From assembly GCF_900640175.1 (NCBI RefSeq), contig NZ_CAAAJC010000020.1:1-53819 (forward strand): a stretch of 53,819 nt of DNA. The letters are read 5' to 3'. The notes under the pieces were generated by a model. It was not told the DNA's origin, did no database searches, and saw only the letters and a list, made by a program, of their open reading frames with translations. The DNA comes from Legionella sp. W10-070 (lineage in GTDB: Bacteria > Pseudomonadota > Gammaproteobacteria > Legionellales > Legionellaceae). Shown piece after piece: positions 26,739-37,625 of the stretch (position 1 is its first letter; the number at the start of each line of letters is the position of its first letter). The position numbers and the translations under genes were made by a program.

Positions 26739-27338
26739 ATGCCCTTTTCAAAGACTGCCGCCAAACGCCCCAACGAGTTTAACGAAAAGATTAATAATAA
26801 AAAATTAAAAGCGCCTGTAAATAACGATACACCAGAAGGATTAAGCATTCTTAGTGAAATGCCAGAAGAAGTTTTGATTAAACATCTTAATGAGAAGACA
26901 GAGAAACAATTAACCAGACTAAATCATTCTTTTGGCAGGTGCATTGAACTTGTTGAAGAAAAGATCGAAATCGAACAAAAAAAAATAGCGGATTATCAAA
27001 ACACCATTAACTTATTAGAACAGAAGATTAAAAACCTCAGAAAGGAAGCTGAAACTCAAGAGAAGCAGACAAATAAATCTAATAAACAATATTCATCTTA
27101 TGATGGATTAATGTTTTGGGTTGGACTTGATAAAAATAAAATAGACCAATTAACACTCATGGAAAGCCAGGTTAAAGCAAATAAAAAACAGCTTAAAACA
27201 AGTGAAGATATGATTAAAAACTTAGAAGCTCGAAAACAACTTTACGTAGAGACATTAAAAATTCTTAATCCTATTTTGGATAAAAAGAGGCTAGATGAGG
27301 AAAAAGAAGACAAAAGCAGCTTCACCCCATCATTTTAA
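26739..27338 (+). CDS. F-box-like coiled-coil protein; candidate effector
   Basis: A 199-residue hydrophilic protein without signal peptide. Residues ~38-75 (beginning LSEMPEEVLIKHLNEK, then LTRLNHSFGRCIELVEE) fit the F-box pattern LPxEVLxxIL..L...RL..v...w..Lv, which eukaryotes use to bind Skp1 in SCF ubiquitin ligases. Two coiled-coil stretches follow (~70-115 and ~133-175). The C-terminus is charged and E-rich (LDEEKEDKSSFTPSF), like an E-block Dot/Icm signal. Legionella uses F-box effectors such as AnkB, so host-ubiquitin hijacking is plausible but inferred. TATAAT at 26703-26708 and GGAG before the ATG support expression. Confidence 0.6.
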   Translation: MPFSKTAAKRPNEFNEKINNKKLKAPVNNDTPEGLSILSEMPEEVLIKHLNEKTEKQLTRLNHSFGRCIELVEEKIEIEQKKIADYQNTINLLEQKIKNLRKEAETQEKQTNKSNKQYSSYDGLMFWVGLDKNKIDQLTLMESQVKANKKQLKTSEDMIKNLEARKQLYVETLKILNPILDKKRLDEEKEDKSSFTPSF

Positions 27339-27353
27339 TTCCATTCAATTTGT

Positions 27354-27394
27354 AAAGCCATTGGCCTGATTTAAACCGCGCCAATGGCTTTTTT
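27354..27394 (+). terminator. Intrinsic terminator after the F-box-like gene
   Basis: GCCATTGG (27357-27364) pairs with CCAATGGC (27381-27388) and is followed by six Ts at 27389-27394; flanking A and T runs extend the stem. It begins 16 bp after the stop codon. Confidence 0.88.
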
Positions 27395-27431
27395 GCAATC
27401 ATCTTTTCTGCCAACAACAACTTTAATTTTT

Positions 27432-27500
27432 GTAGCCTGAATGGAGCGCCAGCGGAATCCGGGGGCATGACTTTATTATCAAGCTCCGATCCCGGGCTAC
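27432..27500. repeat. Degenerate REP-like palindromic element
   Basis: GTAGCC at 27432-27437 and GGCTAC at 27495-27500 form the ends; inside, GGAGCGCCAGCGGAATCCGGG resembles the element at 22830-22910 with several changes. It lies in the 271-bp gap before rdgC, which holds no gene that I can see. Confidence 0.5.
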
Positions 27501-27609
27501 TATCATTACCCACCAACCGCAGTGTTAGTCGCACCCAATTCTATAGATTTTATCGCCCAGTTAATAGAAACATGTTAGCATCTCTGCATTTAGTATTGGG
27601 GGACAAACG

Positions 27610-28542
27610 ATGTGGTTTAATAATGCACTGATTTATCATTATGAACTTAAAGAAACCGTAGACATAGCAACTTCTTTATCAGAAGATGTACTAAAACCCT
27701 GCCCACCGCACGCACGATTTATCTATGGATGGCTGCCTGCTTTTGCTGATGAACTTGTGCAGGAAGTAGCCGGATGCTCATTAATTTGTTTGGGGAAAGA
27801 AGAAAGAATATTACCCCGTGGCGTCATCAAACGCTTACTTGCAGAACGTATACAGCTTCTGGAAGCTCAGCAGCAACGTACTGTCAAACGCGCAGAAAAA
27901 GCCCAAATTGCCGAAGACCTGGAATTTGAATTGCTGCCGAAATCATTTTGCGTCCAAAAGCAATTATTTGCCCTGCTGGATACGGCAAGCCATCGCCTTA
28001 TTATTAATTCATCCAGTAATAACCAGGCATCGCAACTGACCTCCCTATTACGGAAATCCATTCCTGGCATCCAGATTGAACCTCTTCCATTCCATGAAAA
28101 TTTAGCCTTACGTTTTGCAGAATGGATAACCGATCCGTCAACACTACCAGCATCGTTCCAGTTAGCATCTGACTGCCTGCTTTTTTCCCTGGATGATGAA
28201 AAAAAACGGGTTAATTGCAAAGGCTATGAATTACCAGCAGAAGAAATTTTAACCCTGCTCTCTCAGGGATTGGCTGCGGCTGAAATTTCTTTAATATGGA
28301 ATGAGCGCATTCAATTCACATTGACTCATGATTTTGTTTTCAAGCGATTAAAAAGCCTGGAATATCTGGTAGATGAGTTTAACGAAATCCATGAACTGGA
28401 AGAAGAATACCAACAACAAGATGCAGCACTTACCTTACTCTCTGGTGAATTACGTGCCTTAACCAATGATTTGCTGACAGGTTTAAATGCTACGGCTTCA
28501 GATAGAATAGAATCTCTGCCAAAAGAAACATGCCCAGTTTAA
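27610..28542 (+). CDS. rdgC: Recombination-associated protein RdgC
   Basis: RdgC is a ring-shaped DNA-binding protein that limits RecA activity. The 310-residue product begins MWFNNALIYHYEL and carries family features such as PCPPHARFIYGWLPAF, KEERILPRGVIKRLL and LEFELLPKSFCVQ. The length is normal. GGGGG at 27598-27602 precedes the ATG. It is monocistronic, with repeats on both sides. Confidence 0.93.
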   Translation: MWFNNALIYHYELKETVDIATSLSEDVLKPCPPHARFIYGWLPAFADELVQEVAGCSLICLGKEERILPRGVIKRLLAERIQLLEAQQQRTVKRAEKAQIAEDLEFELLPKSFCVQKQLFALLDTASHRLIINSSSNNQASQLTSLLRKSIPGIQIEPLPFHENLALRFAEWITDPSTLPASFQLASDCLLFSLDDEKKRVNCKGYELPAEEILTLLSQGLAAAEISLIWNERIQFTLTHDFVFKRLKSLEYLVDEFNEIHELEEEYQQQDAALTLLSGELRALTNDLLTGLNATASDRIESLPKETCPV

Positions 28543-28577
28543 GGTCTGTTGACATTTCAAACTGAAACTGCTCACTT

Positions 28578-28595
28578 CCCGCGCTTATGCGCGGG
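28578..28595. terminator. GC-rich hairpin after rdgC
   Basis: CCCGCGC (28578-28584) and GCGCGGG (28589-28595) form a perfect 7-bp stem with a TTAT loop, 36 bp after rdgC. No T-run follows. Confidence 0.55.
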
Positions 28596-28617
28596 ATCTA
28601 TACCAACCACACTCAAA

Positions 28618-28677
28618 TGAAAGCGCAAAGCGCTGTAGCCCGAGATTCCTCAAGACTGCTTTTAATTACTCTGTCAG
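28618..28677. repeat. 60-bp direct repeat, left copy
   Basis: The copy begins TGAAAGCGCAAAGCGCTGTA and ends CTGTCAG; the second copy is at 29441-29501. The two match at about three-quarters or more of positions. The core AGCGCAAAGCGCT is itself palindromic. The copies bracket the PNPOx-family gene. Confidence 0.7.
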
Positions 28678-28760
28678 CCTGAAGGAACACTCAGAATGAG
28701 AGAAATAATAGAGGAATTCGGCATTTTACAAGATAATCTTATTAGCTTTGCTCTTTTAGA

Positions 28761-29348
28761 ATGGAACCACGTATGCCTTTTAATCAACTCAAAAATTTAC
28801 TTAAACAAGAAAAGCAATTGGGTGTCAATGAACCTGAATGCGCAGTGTTAGCTACTGTCTCTACTGAAGGCAACCCTCATAGTCGTGTAGTTGCCATACG
28901 TAAAATTGAGACAGAAAGTCTCTTATTTTTTACTCAACAACTCAGCCGTAAGGTTGCCGAATTACAGCAAAACCCCAATGCAACACTCAATTTTTGGTTT
29001 GCAATGCAACAGCGACAGGTAATTTTAGAAGGGGTCGCTACCCCTTTATCATATGAAGAAAATCAAGCGTTTTGGAATAGTTTACCCCGTGAGCGTCAAT
29101 TGCGATTCTCCAGCTACGCTCCCACTTCAGGAAAAGTCATTGAAGATCAAACAGTACTGAAAAAAAGAAAGGCAGAATTAATCAGCCAGTTTGCCGATCA
29201 AGTGATCCCCATGAGTAAACATTATTGTGGTTTTCGATTCACTCCACATACCATATTTTTTTATACCATTGGAACTACTGCTTTTTCAGAGGTTATCCGT
29301 TACTCAAAAATAGATGAATATTGGCAGCAAGCATTTCTTTCACCATGA
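28761..29348 (+). CDS. Pyridoxamine 5'-phosphate oxidase-family protein
   Basis: A 195-residue FMN-binding split-barrel protein resembling PdxH, which makes pyridoxal phosphate. Recognisable parts are SRVVAIRKIETESLLFFTQQ, SRKVAELQQNPNATLNFW and RQVILEGVATPLSYEEN. The conserved C-terminal arm of true PdxH (W..RL.P) is not apparent, so it may be a diverged oxidase or related flavoprotein. The start could be 28761 or the ATG at 28773; neither has a clear ribosome-binding site. A 60-bp repeat copy lies on each side of the gene. Confidence 0.72.
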   Translation: MEPRMPFNQLKNLLKQEKQLGVNEPECAVLATVSTEGNPHSRVVAIRKIETESLLFFTQQLSRKVAELQQNPNATLNFWFAMQQRQVILEGVATPLSYEENQAFWNSLPRERQLRFSSYAPTSGKVIEDQTVLKKRKAELISQFADQVIPMSKHYCGFRFTPHTIFFYTIGTTAFSEVIRYSKIDEYWQQAFLSP

Positions 29349-29416
29349 TTTCACCCACTGATATTAAGCTTGATATTTACACTCAAAGTACATTTACCCT
29401 GATTATCAAGAGCCAC

Positions 29417-29444
29417 TTCAACCAGGTGTAGTAGCCTGGTTGAA
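29417..29444. terminator. Perfect 10-bp stem-loop
   Basis: TTCAACCAGG (29417-29426) pairs with CCTGGTTGAA (29435-29444) around an 8-base loop. It lies after the PNPOx-family gene and partly overlaps the right 60-bp repeat copy. Confidence 0.6.
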
Positions 29445-29501
29445 AGCGCAAAGCGCTGTAACCCAAGATTGCTAAAGAACGTTTTTAATTATCTCTGTCA
29501 G
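29441..29501. repeat. 60-bp direct repeat, right copy
   Basis: Second copy of the element at 28618-28677, in the same orientation, again opening with TGAAAGCGCAAAGCGCTGTA. It sits between the PNPOx-family gene and the stop of the convergent exported-protein gene. Confidence 0.7.
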
Positions 29502-29531
29502 AAAATGAACCGTGTTTTTCTGATATCTTAA

Positions 29532-30593
29532 TTACCTATTGTTCCTCAGTATAATTTTTCTTAAGTCAATTAATGATAAACCTCTGATTTCATCCTTACG
29601 GATGGTAAATTCTTTTAATGTTTCAAGTCCTGCAACATTAATGAAAAGTTGATAACTGCCTGGCGCTAATTCCGTGACATAAAACTGGCCATCATTCGTT
29701 ATTGTTAAAGGGATTGCAGGATAGTGCCAAGGAGCATTTTCAATATTATTTGGGGCTTTGAATCGTAACAGGAGGTTCCCTTTCTCAATACCCGACCAAG
29801 GTAAAACACGTCCAATAACCCCGGTATCCCGGGAAAGAGGAGCCCTTTCAAATACCACAGGCGCAATACTTTGAATTTTTGCTGCCTTCTCTACAGCAAC
29901 CGTTATAGAACGATACCCGGGCAGATTAAAAGAAATACTCTTACCAGCAGGATGAGCAATGAAAAAGCCACCAGGAAGAATATTGATTTCGCTACTCACC
30001 ATTTCTGGCGATTCAGGCCCTTTGATAATAATCTGGCCATAAATAATGGGAAATCGTTTGGCCGCATATAAATTCAACATCCGTTGACCAAGTTTTTCAG
30101 CTGTCTGGGAATCGTTATGTTCAATAAGCCAATCAATCCATTCTTTGAAATGCCCCCGTACAGTTTGAGGTGCTGATAATAGCTCCACATCCCCCCAGGA
30201 AACGTGCTGCTCATGAAGGGAATAGATTCTGGACAATTCTGCTTCGGTAAAGGGTGTTGAAAAATTAAACTGTTCCCTTAAGTTTTTTGCTAACTGATTT
30301 GCTGAATCAATTTCTACACGGGTCAAACCCAATTTAAAAGGAGCAAGCAATTTCTCTTTTTGAGGGTAGGAGGAAGGTAATTGATTAACGTAAACCAACT
30401 GCCAAGCGAGTGCTCTTGGCTGATCTTTTTTTACAGTCGTGCCAAAAAAATAATTACGTGCAAGACTCCATGCCTGATATTGTTGGTATTCTTTCTTTAA
30501 CAACCGGGCATCTTCTGAAGAAAAAGCATAGACTGATGAAATCAGCAGCAATAAAACGATACCCGGCAAAAAGCGATCAATTACTTTTCGCAA
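29532..30593 (-). CDS. Exported protein of unknown function
   Basis: A 353-residue protein with a signal peptide (~1-23, VLLLLISSVYAFS). The N-terminal half is helical with a Sel1/TPR-like flavour (YQAWSLARNYFFGTTVKKDQPRALAWQLVY). The C-terminal half is beta-rich, and its last ~90 residues (GQFYVTELAPGSYQLFINVAG) look like a carboxypeptidase-regulatory/transthyretin-like fold. I do not recognise a named family. It lies 9 bp after bamD on the same strand, so the two are probably co-transcribed and it may act at the envelope. Confidence 0.7.
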   Translation of the reverse strand: MRKVIDRFLPGIVLLLLISSVYAFSSEDARLLKKEYQQYQAWSLARNYFFGTTVKKDQPRALAWQLVYVNQLPSSYPQKEKLLAPFKLGLTRVEIDSANQLAKNLREQFNFSTPFTEAELSRIYSLHEQHVSWGDVELLSAPQTVRGHFKEWIDWLIEHNDSQTAEKLGQRMLNLYAAKRFPIIYGQIIIKGPESPEMVSSEINILPGGFFIAHPAGKSISFNLPGYRSITVAVEKAAKIQSIAPVVFERAPLSRDTGVIGRVLPWSGIEKGNLLLRFKAPNNIENAPWHYPAIPLTITNDGQFYVTELAPGSYQLFINVAGLETLKEFTIRKDEIRGLSLIDLRKIILRNNR

Positions 30594-30602
30594 TTATCCA
30601 TC

Positions 30603-31379
30603 CTATCCAGCAACCATATTATTGGGTTGTTTATGATAGGTAGCCTGATAAACAGCCAACGCATCATCCGCTGCCTTTTTTAATCCCATCGCTTTATTGG
30701 CGTGGTACATAATCGCCAGCGCTTGCTGGGCACTGGGAGCCTGGGGATAGTTTTTTACTAAAAAACTCGCCCTTTCAGTCGCTGCCACATACATTTTACG
30801 CTGAAAATAGTACTTAGCCGTATTCAGTTCCCGCTGAGCAAACATATTTCGTAAGTAAATCATCCGCTGCAAAGAATTGGCTTTATAAGGGCTTTCAGGA
30901 AATTTTTGAATTAAAGTGGCGAAATCTGAATAAGCCTGCGATTGTGTTCCAGGATCACGCCATGACTCATCTATAGGTAATGCATTTGCAAAAGTACCGC
31001 GAACTTGCTGAAAATTGGCAAGCCCTTTCATATAGTAAGCATAATCAACATTTTTAGCCCGCGGATACAGGTGAATAAACCGCTCTGCAGTTGCTGCCGT
31101 GGAAGCGTAATCACCCTTCATATAGTAAGCGTAAATCAAATTCATCTGTGCTCTTTCAGCATAATTGCTAAAGGGATACATTGTTTCCATCGCCTCGAAA
31201 CGCTTAGCAGCACTTTCATACTGCTCCTTAGCCAAAGACTGCTGTCCCTCAGTAAAGAGTTGTTTGGCAGACAGTCCTTGATAAGGATTATAATCATCAT
31301 CATTTTTGTCCCACCATCTTGCACAAGCTGTCAAAGAAAGCAGAAGTGTAATAAGAAGTAGCGCTTGAATTCGTTTCAT
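30603..31379 (-). CDS. bamD: Outer-membrane assembly lipoprotein BamD
   Basis: BamD is the essential TPR lipoprotein of the BAM complex that folds outer-membrane proteins. The 258-residue product has a lipoprotein signal (lipobox LTAC, Cys18), then TPR repeats with the family's YAERAQMNLIYAYYMKGDYASTA and AYYMKGLANFQQV. It leads a two-gene unit with the exported protein downstream. Confidence 0.94.
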   Translation of the reverse strand: MKRIQALLLITLLLSLTACARWWDKNDDDYNPYQGLSAKQLFTEGQQSLAKEQYESAAKRFEAMETMYPFSNYAERAQMNLIYAYYMKGDYASTAATAERFIHLYPRAKNVDYAYYMKGLANFQQVRGTFANALPIDESWRDPGTQSQAYSDFATLIQKFPESPYKANSLQRMIYLRNMFAQRELNTAKYYFQRKMYVAATERASFLVKNYPQAPSAQQALAIMYHANKAMGLKKAADDALAVYQATYHKQPNNMVAG

Positions 31380-31597
31380 ATAAACACCTATAAATCATGA
31401 ACGTGATAACCATAAGCAACTAAATGCTGGTTAACGTTTAATGAGCTATAATATAGCCCGCACTTCATTTAAACCAGAAATATTTATTACAAATTGATAA
31501 TAGCCCCAATTAAAACAGGCATATTATACCTGTCCCCGCGATTTTTGCGAACGCTAAAGAAAAAAGAGCCTGACAGAAAATTAAGGTTAAAAATTAT

Positions 31598-31626
31598 TTG
31601 CAAAGAAACAAGTGATGCGATATATT
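31598..31626 (+). promoter_or_regulatory. Promoter of tRNA-Ser
   Basis: TTGCAA (31598-31603) and TATATT (31621-31626) are 17 bp apart and end 11 bp before the mature tRNA start, as expected for a tRNA promoter. Confidence 0.6.
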
Positions 31627-31637
31627 TCTGCCCTATC

Positions 31638-31725
31638 GGAGAGGTGGCTGAGCGGTCGAAAGCGGCGGTCTTGAAAACCGTTGAAGGGCAACCTTCCCAG
31701 GGTTCGAATCCCTGCCTCTCCGCCA
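31638..31725 (+). tRNA. tRNA-Ser(UGA)
   Basis: An 88-base class II tRNA with encoded CCA. Acceptor GGAGAGG (31638-31644) pairs with CCTCTCC (31715-31721), followed by discriminator G and CCA. The anticodon TGA is at 31672-31674 in the loop CTTGAAA. A long variable arm and the TTCGAATC T-loop are present. It reads UCA codons. A promoter lies just upstream, and a convergent ankyrin gene ends 79 bp downstream. Confidence 0.97.
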
Positions 31726-31803
31726 TCCTTAAACCAATTATCATACCAAGTGCTGAAAATCTTCCTGTTTTCGGCGAGTGCGCCGTTTTTATACCCAAGA
31801 TAC

Positions 31804-33792
31804 TTATTGGAGTTGCTGGTTGTTTTTCTCAATTTGGCTAATGTTCTCATTCAGATCGACACCCACCATCTTGCCAATGCTTTCAAAAAGTCCTTGGGTT
31901 TTGGTCTTATCGACGGGTTTAAATAAGTTCTGAAAAGGCCTTCTATGCTTGGGCGGTACTTCTTTATTGTTTATATAAAATGTCGCAATAGCGTTTTGAA
32001 GCTCTTGTATACTATTGTATTTTTTATCAAGCACTTCTTCGGTGAGTTTTCGCAGACAGCTGATTTTTTTATCAGGACTCTCCATGAGCCCGAAAAAAGT
32101 TGGCGCGCGCTGAAGTGCATCTATGCGTGAATTCACTTGCCTGTCCATGTTTGCCAGATGTCGACTTTCTGCTCTTGATTTTTCATACATCTCCTGAAAT
32201 ACCCTGTTCAGGGTAATCTCATCACTTTCAAAAGGCAATGCGACATTTTTGAAAATGCAAAAGAGTATGTCTTTATTAAGCATTTTAAGGTTATTTTTTT
32301 CTTGATGATGCCCCAGCAACAGCCATGTAAATCCCACACGGATTTCAGCAAGCCTGATATTGCGTTTACAAAGTGCGATAATTTCGCTGTCAATCTTATT
32401 TCCAGGTAGAATAACTTTGGTAAGGCTGAAATTTGTTTCCATCGCCCGGCGCAGTGTATTAATGGCTTTGTCATCAGAACAACAGTAACCGTGAGAACTG
32501 TCAAATTGATGTGGTGAGCCGCTCAGGCGGGTAGCAAGGTTGAATTGTTCCGGGACTTCAGATGCCAGAGCAACATGCGCGATGGTATTGCCATCCAAAT
32601 TTTTGCTGCCCAATAAATTGGGGTAGTGCGCTTTAACCCAAGAAAGCCTTTTGGGATCACCTGACACTGCAGCATAATGGGCAATAGTGTTACCTTTGTT
32701 GTCTTTTGTGTTCAGCAGCCCGGGACAGTGCGTTTTAATCCAGTCGAGCACCTTAGGATCACCTGACACTGCAGTATAATGGGCGATAGTGCGGCCATCG
32801 TTGTTTTTTGTGTTTAGGAGCTCATCAGAGCAGTGTGTTCTAATCCAGTCAAGCATATTGAGATCACCTGACCTTGCAGCATGGTAGGCAATGGTGCAGC
32901 CATCGTTGTCTTTTGTGTTCAGCAGTTCGCGACAGTGCGTTTTAATCCAGTCAAGCGCCCTGCGATCACCTGACACTGCGGCATAATGGGCAATGGTGCA
33001 GTCATCGTTGTCTTTTGTGTTCAGCAGTTCGCGACAGTGCGTTTTAATCCAGTCAAGCGCCCTGCGATCACCTGACCTTGCAGCATAATGGGCAATGGTA
33101 CAGCCATCGTTGTCTTTTGTGTTCAGCAGTTCGCGACAGTGCGTTTTAATCCAGTCAAGCGCCCTGCGATCACCTGACACTGCGGCATAATGGGCGATAG
33201 TGCAGCCATTGTTGTCTTTTGTGTTCAGCAGTTCGGGACAGTGCGTTTTAATCCAGTCAAGCGCCCTGGGATCACCTGACCATGCAGCGTAATGGGCGAT
33301 GGTGCCGCCATTATTATCTATTGCGTTCAGGAACTGAGTACAGCGCATTTCTACCTGCTCAAGTGCCTTGTCACCTGATCCTGCGGTACTCAGGAACTCA
33401 GTATAGTATCTTTTAACCCAGTCAAGCGTTCTGTGATCACCCGACCATGCAGCGTAATGGGCGATGGTGAAGCCATTTTTGTCTTTAGTGTTTAGCGAGT
33501 CTGGGCACTGTGTCTTAACCCGATCAAGCGCCATCGGCTCACCTGACCATGCGGCGTAATGGGCCGAGTTAGCCCCGCGATTGTCCTCTTTCACGACAAG
33601 ATCCATGTTGCCCAGAAGGCAGTGGATCTGCCATTTTTCAGTGATCACTAGAGTACAGTAGCGGGTAGCAAGAAGTAACCGTCGATACAAAGTCTTCATC
33701 TGCTCTTGCATTAGAGCAGGTGGAATGAACGCCGGAGGGATTCCAAGCCTAAGAAGGTCTGAGTAATGCTCGTCAGTCACATTGTATGGCAT
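31804..33792 (-). CDS. Large ankyrin-repeat protein; candidate effector
   Basis: A 662-residue protein without signal peptide. Residues ~75-410 hold about ten ankyrin-like repeats of ~34 aa built on (T/N)IAHYAA.SGD..ALDWIKTHC..LLNTKDN; several neighbours differ by only a few residues. Their DNA shows a ~102-bp period with near identity. The C-terminal ~230 residues are helical and unlike anything I know, apart from a short F-box-like start (LNKDILFCIFKN). AGAGGA precedes the ATG. It lies 29 bp after kdsA on the same strand, so it may share that transcript. Ankyrin proteins of this type are common Dot/Icm effectors; secretion is inferred. Confidence 0.85.
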   Translation of the reverse strand: MPYNVTDEHYSDLLRLGIPPAFIPPALMQEQMKTLYRRLLLATRYCTLVITEKWQIHCLLGNMDLVVKEDNRGANSAHYAAWSGEPMALDRVKTQCPDSLNTKDKNGFTIAHYAAWSGDHRTLDWVKRYYTEFLSTAGSGDKALEQVEMRCTQFLNAIDNNGGTIAHYAAWSGDPRALDWIKTHCPELLNTKDNNGCTIAHYAAVSGDRRALDWIKTHCRELLNTKDNDGCTIAHYAARSGDRRALDWIKTHCRELLNTKDNDDCTIAHYAAVSGDRRALDWIKTHCRELLNTKDNDGCTIAYHAARSGDLNMLDWIRTHCSDELLNTKNNDGRTIAHYTAVSGDPKVLDWIKTHCPGLLNTKDNKGNTIAHYAAVSGDPKRLSWVKAHYPNLLGSKNLDGNTIAHVALASEVPEQFNLATRLSGSPHQFDSSHGYCCSDDKAINTLRRAMETNFSLTKVILPGNKIDSEIIALCKRNIRLAEIRVGFTWLLLGHHQEKNNLKMLNKDILFCIFKNVALPFESDEITLNRVFQEMYEKSRAESRHLANMDRQVNSRIDALQRAPTFFGLMESPDKKISCLRKLTEEVLDKKYNSIQELQNAIATFYINNKEVPPKHRRPFQNLFKPVDKTKTQGLFESIGKMVGVDLNENISQIEKNNQQLQ
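32660..33320. repeat. Tandem ~102-bp repeats inside the ankyrin gene
   Basis: Units of about 102 bp recur with period near 102 (for example GCGATCACCTGAC-type junctions near 32964, 33066 and 33168). The three central copies are almost identical, and outer copies are more diverged. This fits recent in-frame duplication by slippage or unequal recombination. Confidence 0.8.
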
Positions 33793-33821
33793 GCAAGGTC
33801 CTCTAAAAGAATACTTTACTG

Positions 33822-36361
<2,540 letters not shown>

Positions 36362-36509
36362 TCAAAAGAAGAAGAGAAATGACACATTTAATCAACAAAG
36401 CGCTCCCTATATGACAAAAAAACCATTATATAAAGAAAACATAGCGGGTAATTTACCACTCTTCACTAACTCCTGTCTTAAACTTTAGAGAGCGCTGTAC
36501 TTCTCCATA

Positions 36510-37502
36510 CTAGGCGAACGCATAGCTTGCCTGGACGAAAACGCCATAGCGTTTACTCTTAAAATCATTTAATGGCAGACTGACGGTATTTGCAAATAAG
36601 ATTGACCCCTCACTTATAAACTCCCAATATCTTGCTCCTACCCCAATATTTAATTGGCTTGTAATCTTATAGGAGGCTATCAAATCAGCCATAAAACCCT
36701 GTCCATTAGCATCCATAAGGATATTTGGAACAGGACCAAGATCAGAGCGCATATGATGGCTGTCCTCATTTTTTAAATGAGCAATAGGTACATAAGCAAT
36801 TTCGCCATTCAACGTAAATTTAGGGTGGAGGTTAACATCCGCAGTCAGGCCTATGCGAAAGGAACGCCACCGCGCTTTATTACTCAGAACATTTGTAGAG
36901 TAAGGAGTCTCAATAAATCCAGGGGGACCACAAAATAATCCACCAAAATCATCAGGATTACACCGAACACCATAGGCATGGACGTCTTCCTGCCAATAAA
37001 AATAACCGGCAAACCCTCCTACACGTTTAAGATAAACACTATTTCTTTGATCAAGAGAATTATTTTCATAAAAATTACCTCCGAAATCAATCGATAAATA
37101 ATCAAGATCTCCGTTTCTTAAACTACTTGTAGTGTCTGAAAATCTCACTTGTCCGCTTAAGTAATCTTTATCATTCAGGTTTCCATTCTTAATGGAGCCT
37201 GTAGCCAGAAAACCCTTGGCAAAAAGCCCTGTTTTATGGGTTAACTGAAAAAAAATCTCTCCGGAATGAGCATCCATATCGTCATAACTAAGGACAGAAC
37301 CCGGATTACCCAGGAAAGGTTCAACGCCACTCGGATCATGATTCCAGCTGCTATTACCTGTACTGTACCAATATCTCAACCCTACTACAGAATCCCATAA
37401 GGGAGATTGAGGTACTGATTTATCGTTTATAGACGAGGTACCACCTGCGGCGGTAAGACTCAAGGTATAAAAAATTATAAATAAGAACGTCCTGATTTTC
37501 AT
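36510..37502 (-). CDS. Outer-membrane beta-barrel protein
   Basis: A 330-residue exported protein with a signal peptide (~1-19), aromatic alternating strands (LRYWYSTGNSSW, GVGARYWEF) and a terminal strand ending YAFA, typical of outer-membrane barrels. The opening pattern (LSYDDMDAHSGEIFFQ) faintly recalls omptin-like barrels, but no catalytic residues can be assigned. It appears monocistronic; the 223-bp stretch to pyrG shows no other gene. Confidence 0.72.
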   Translation of the reverse strand: MKIRTFLFIIFYTLSLTAAGGTSSINDKSVPQSPLWDSVVGLRYWYSTGNSSWNHDPSGVEPFLGNPGSVLSYDDMDAHSGEIFFQLTHKTGLFAKGFLATGSIKNGNLNDKDYLSGQVRFSDTTSSLRNGDLDYLSIDFGGNFYENNSLDQRNSVYLKRVGGFAGYFYWQEDVHAYGVRCNPDDFGGLFCGPPGFIETPYSTNVLSNKARWRSFRIGLTADVNLHPKFTLNGEIAYVPIAHLKNEDSHHMRSDLGPVPNILMDANGQGFMADLIASYKITSQLNIGVGARYWEFISEGSILFANTVSLPLNDFKSKRYGVFVQASYAFA

Positions 37503-37625
37503 TAAGATGATTCCCTGCTAACGTAGAAAATATTATGGAGTAATTCATACCATCAGGCAAGGCTATCCATCCCATCAGGGTAAACGCATCAAGGAAAGCC
37601 AGGTATCCCTCTAAAGATGCAACCT

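Noticed and set aside
31587-31850. Open frames across tRNA-Ser
   Set aside because: They are shadows over a structurally perfect tRNA gene.
32600-33600. CRISPR-like array
   Set aside because: The regular ~102-bp units have no spacers and lie in frame within an ankyrin-repeat gene.
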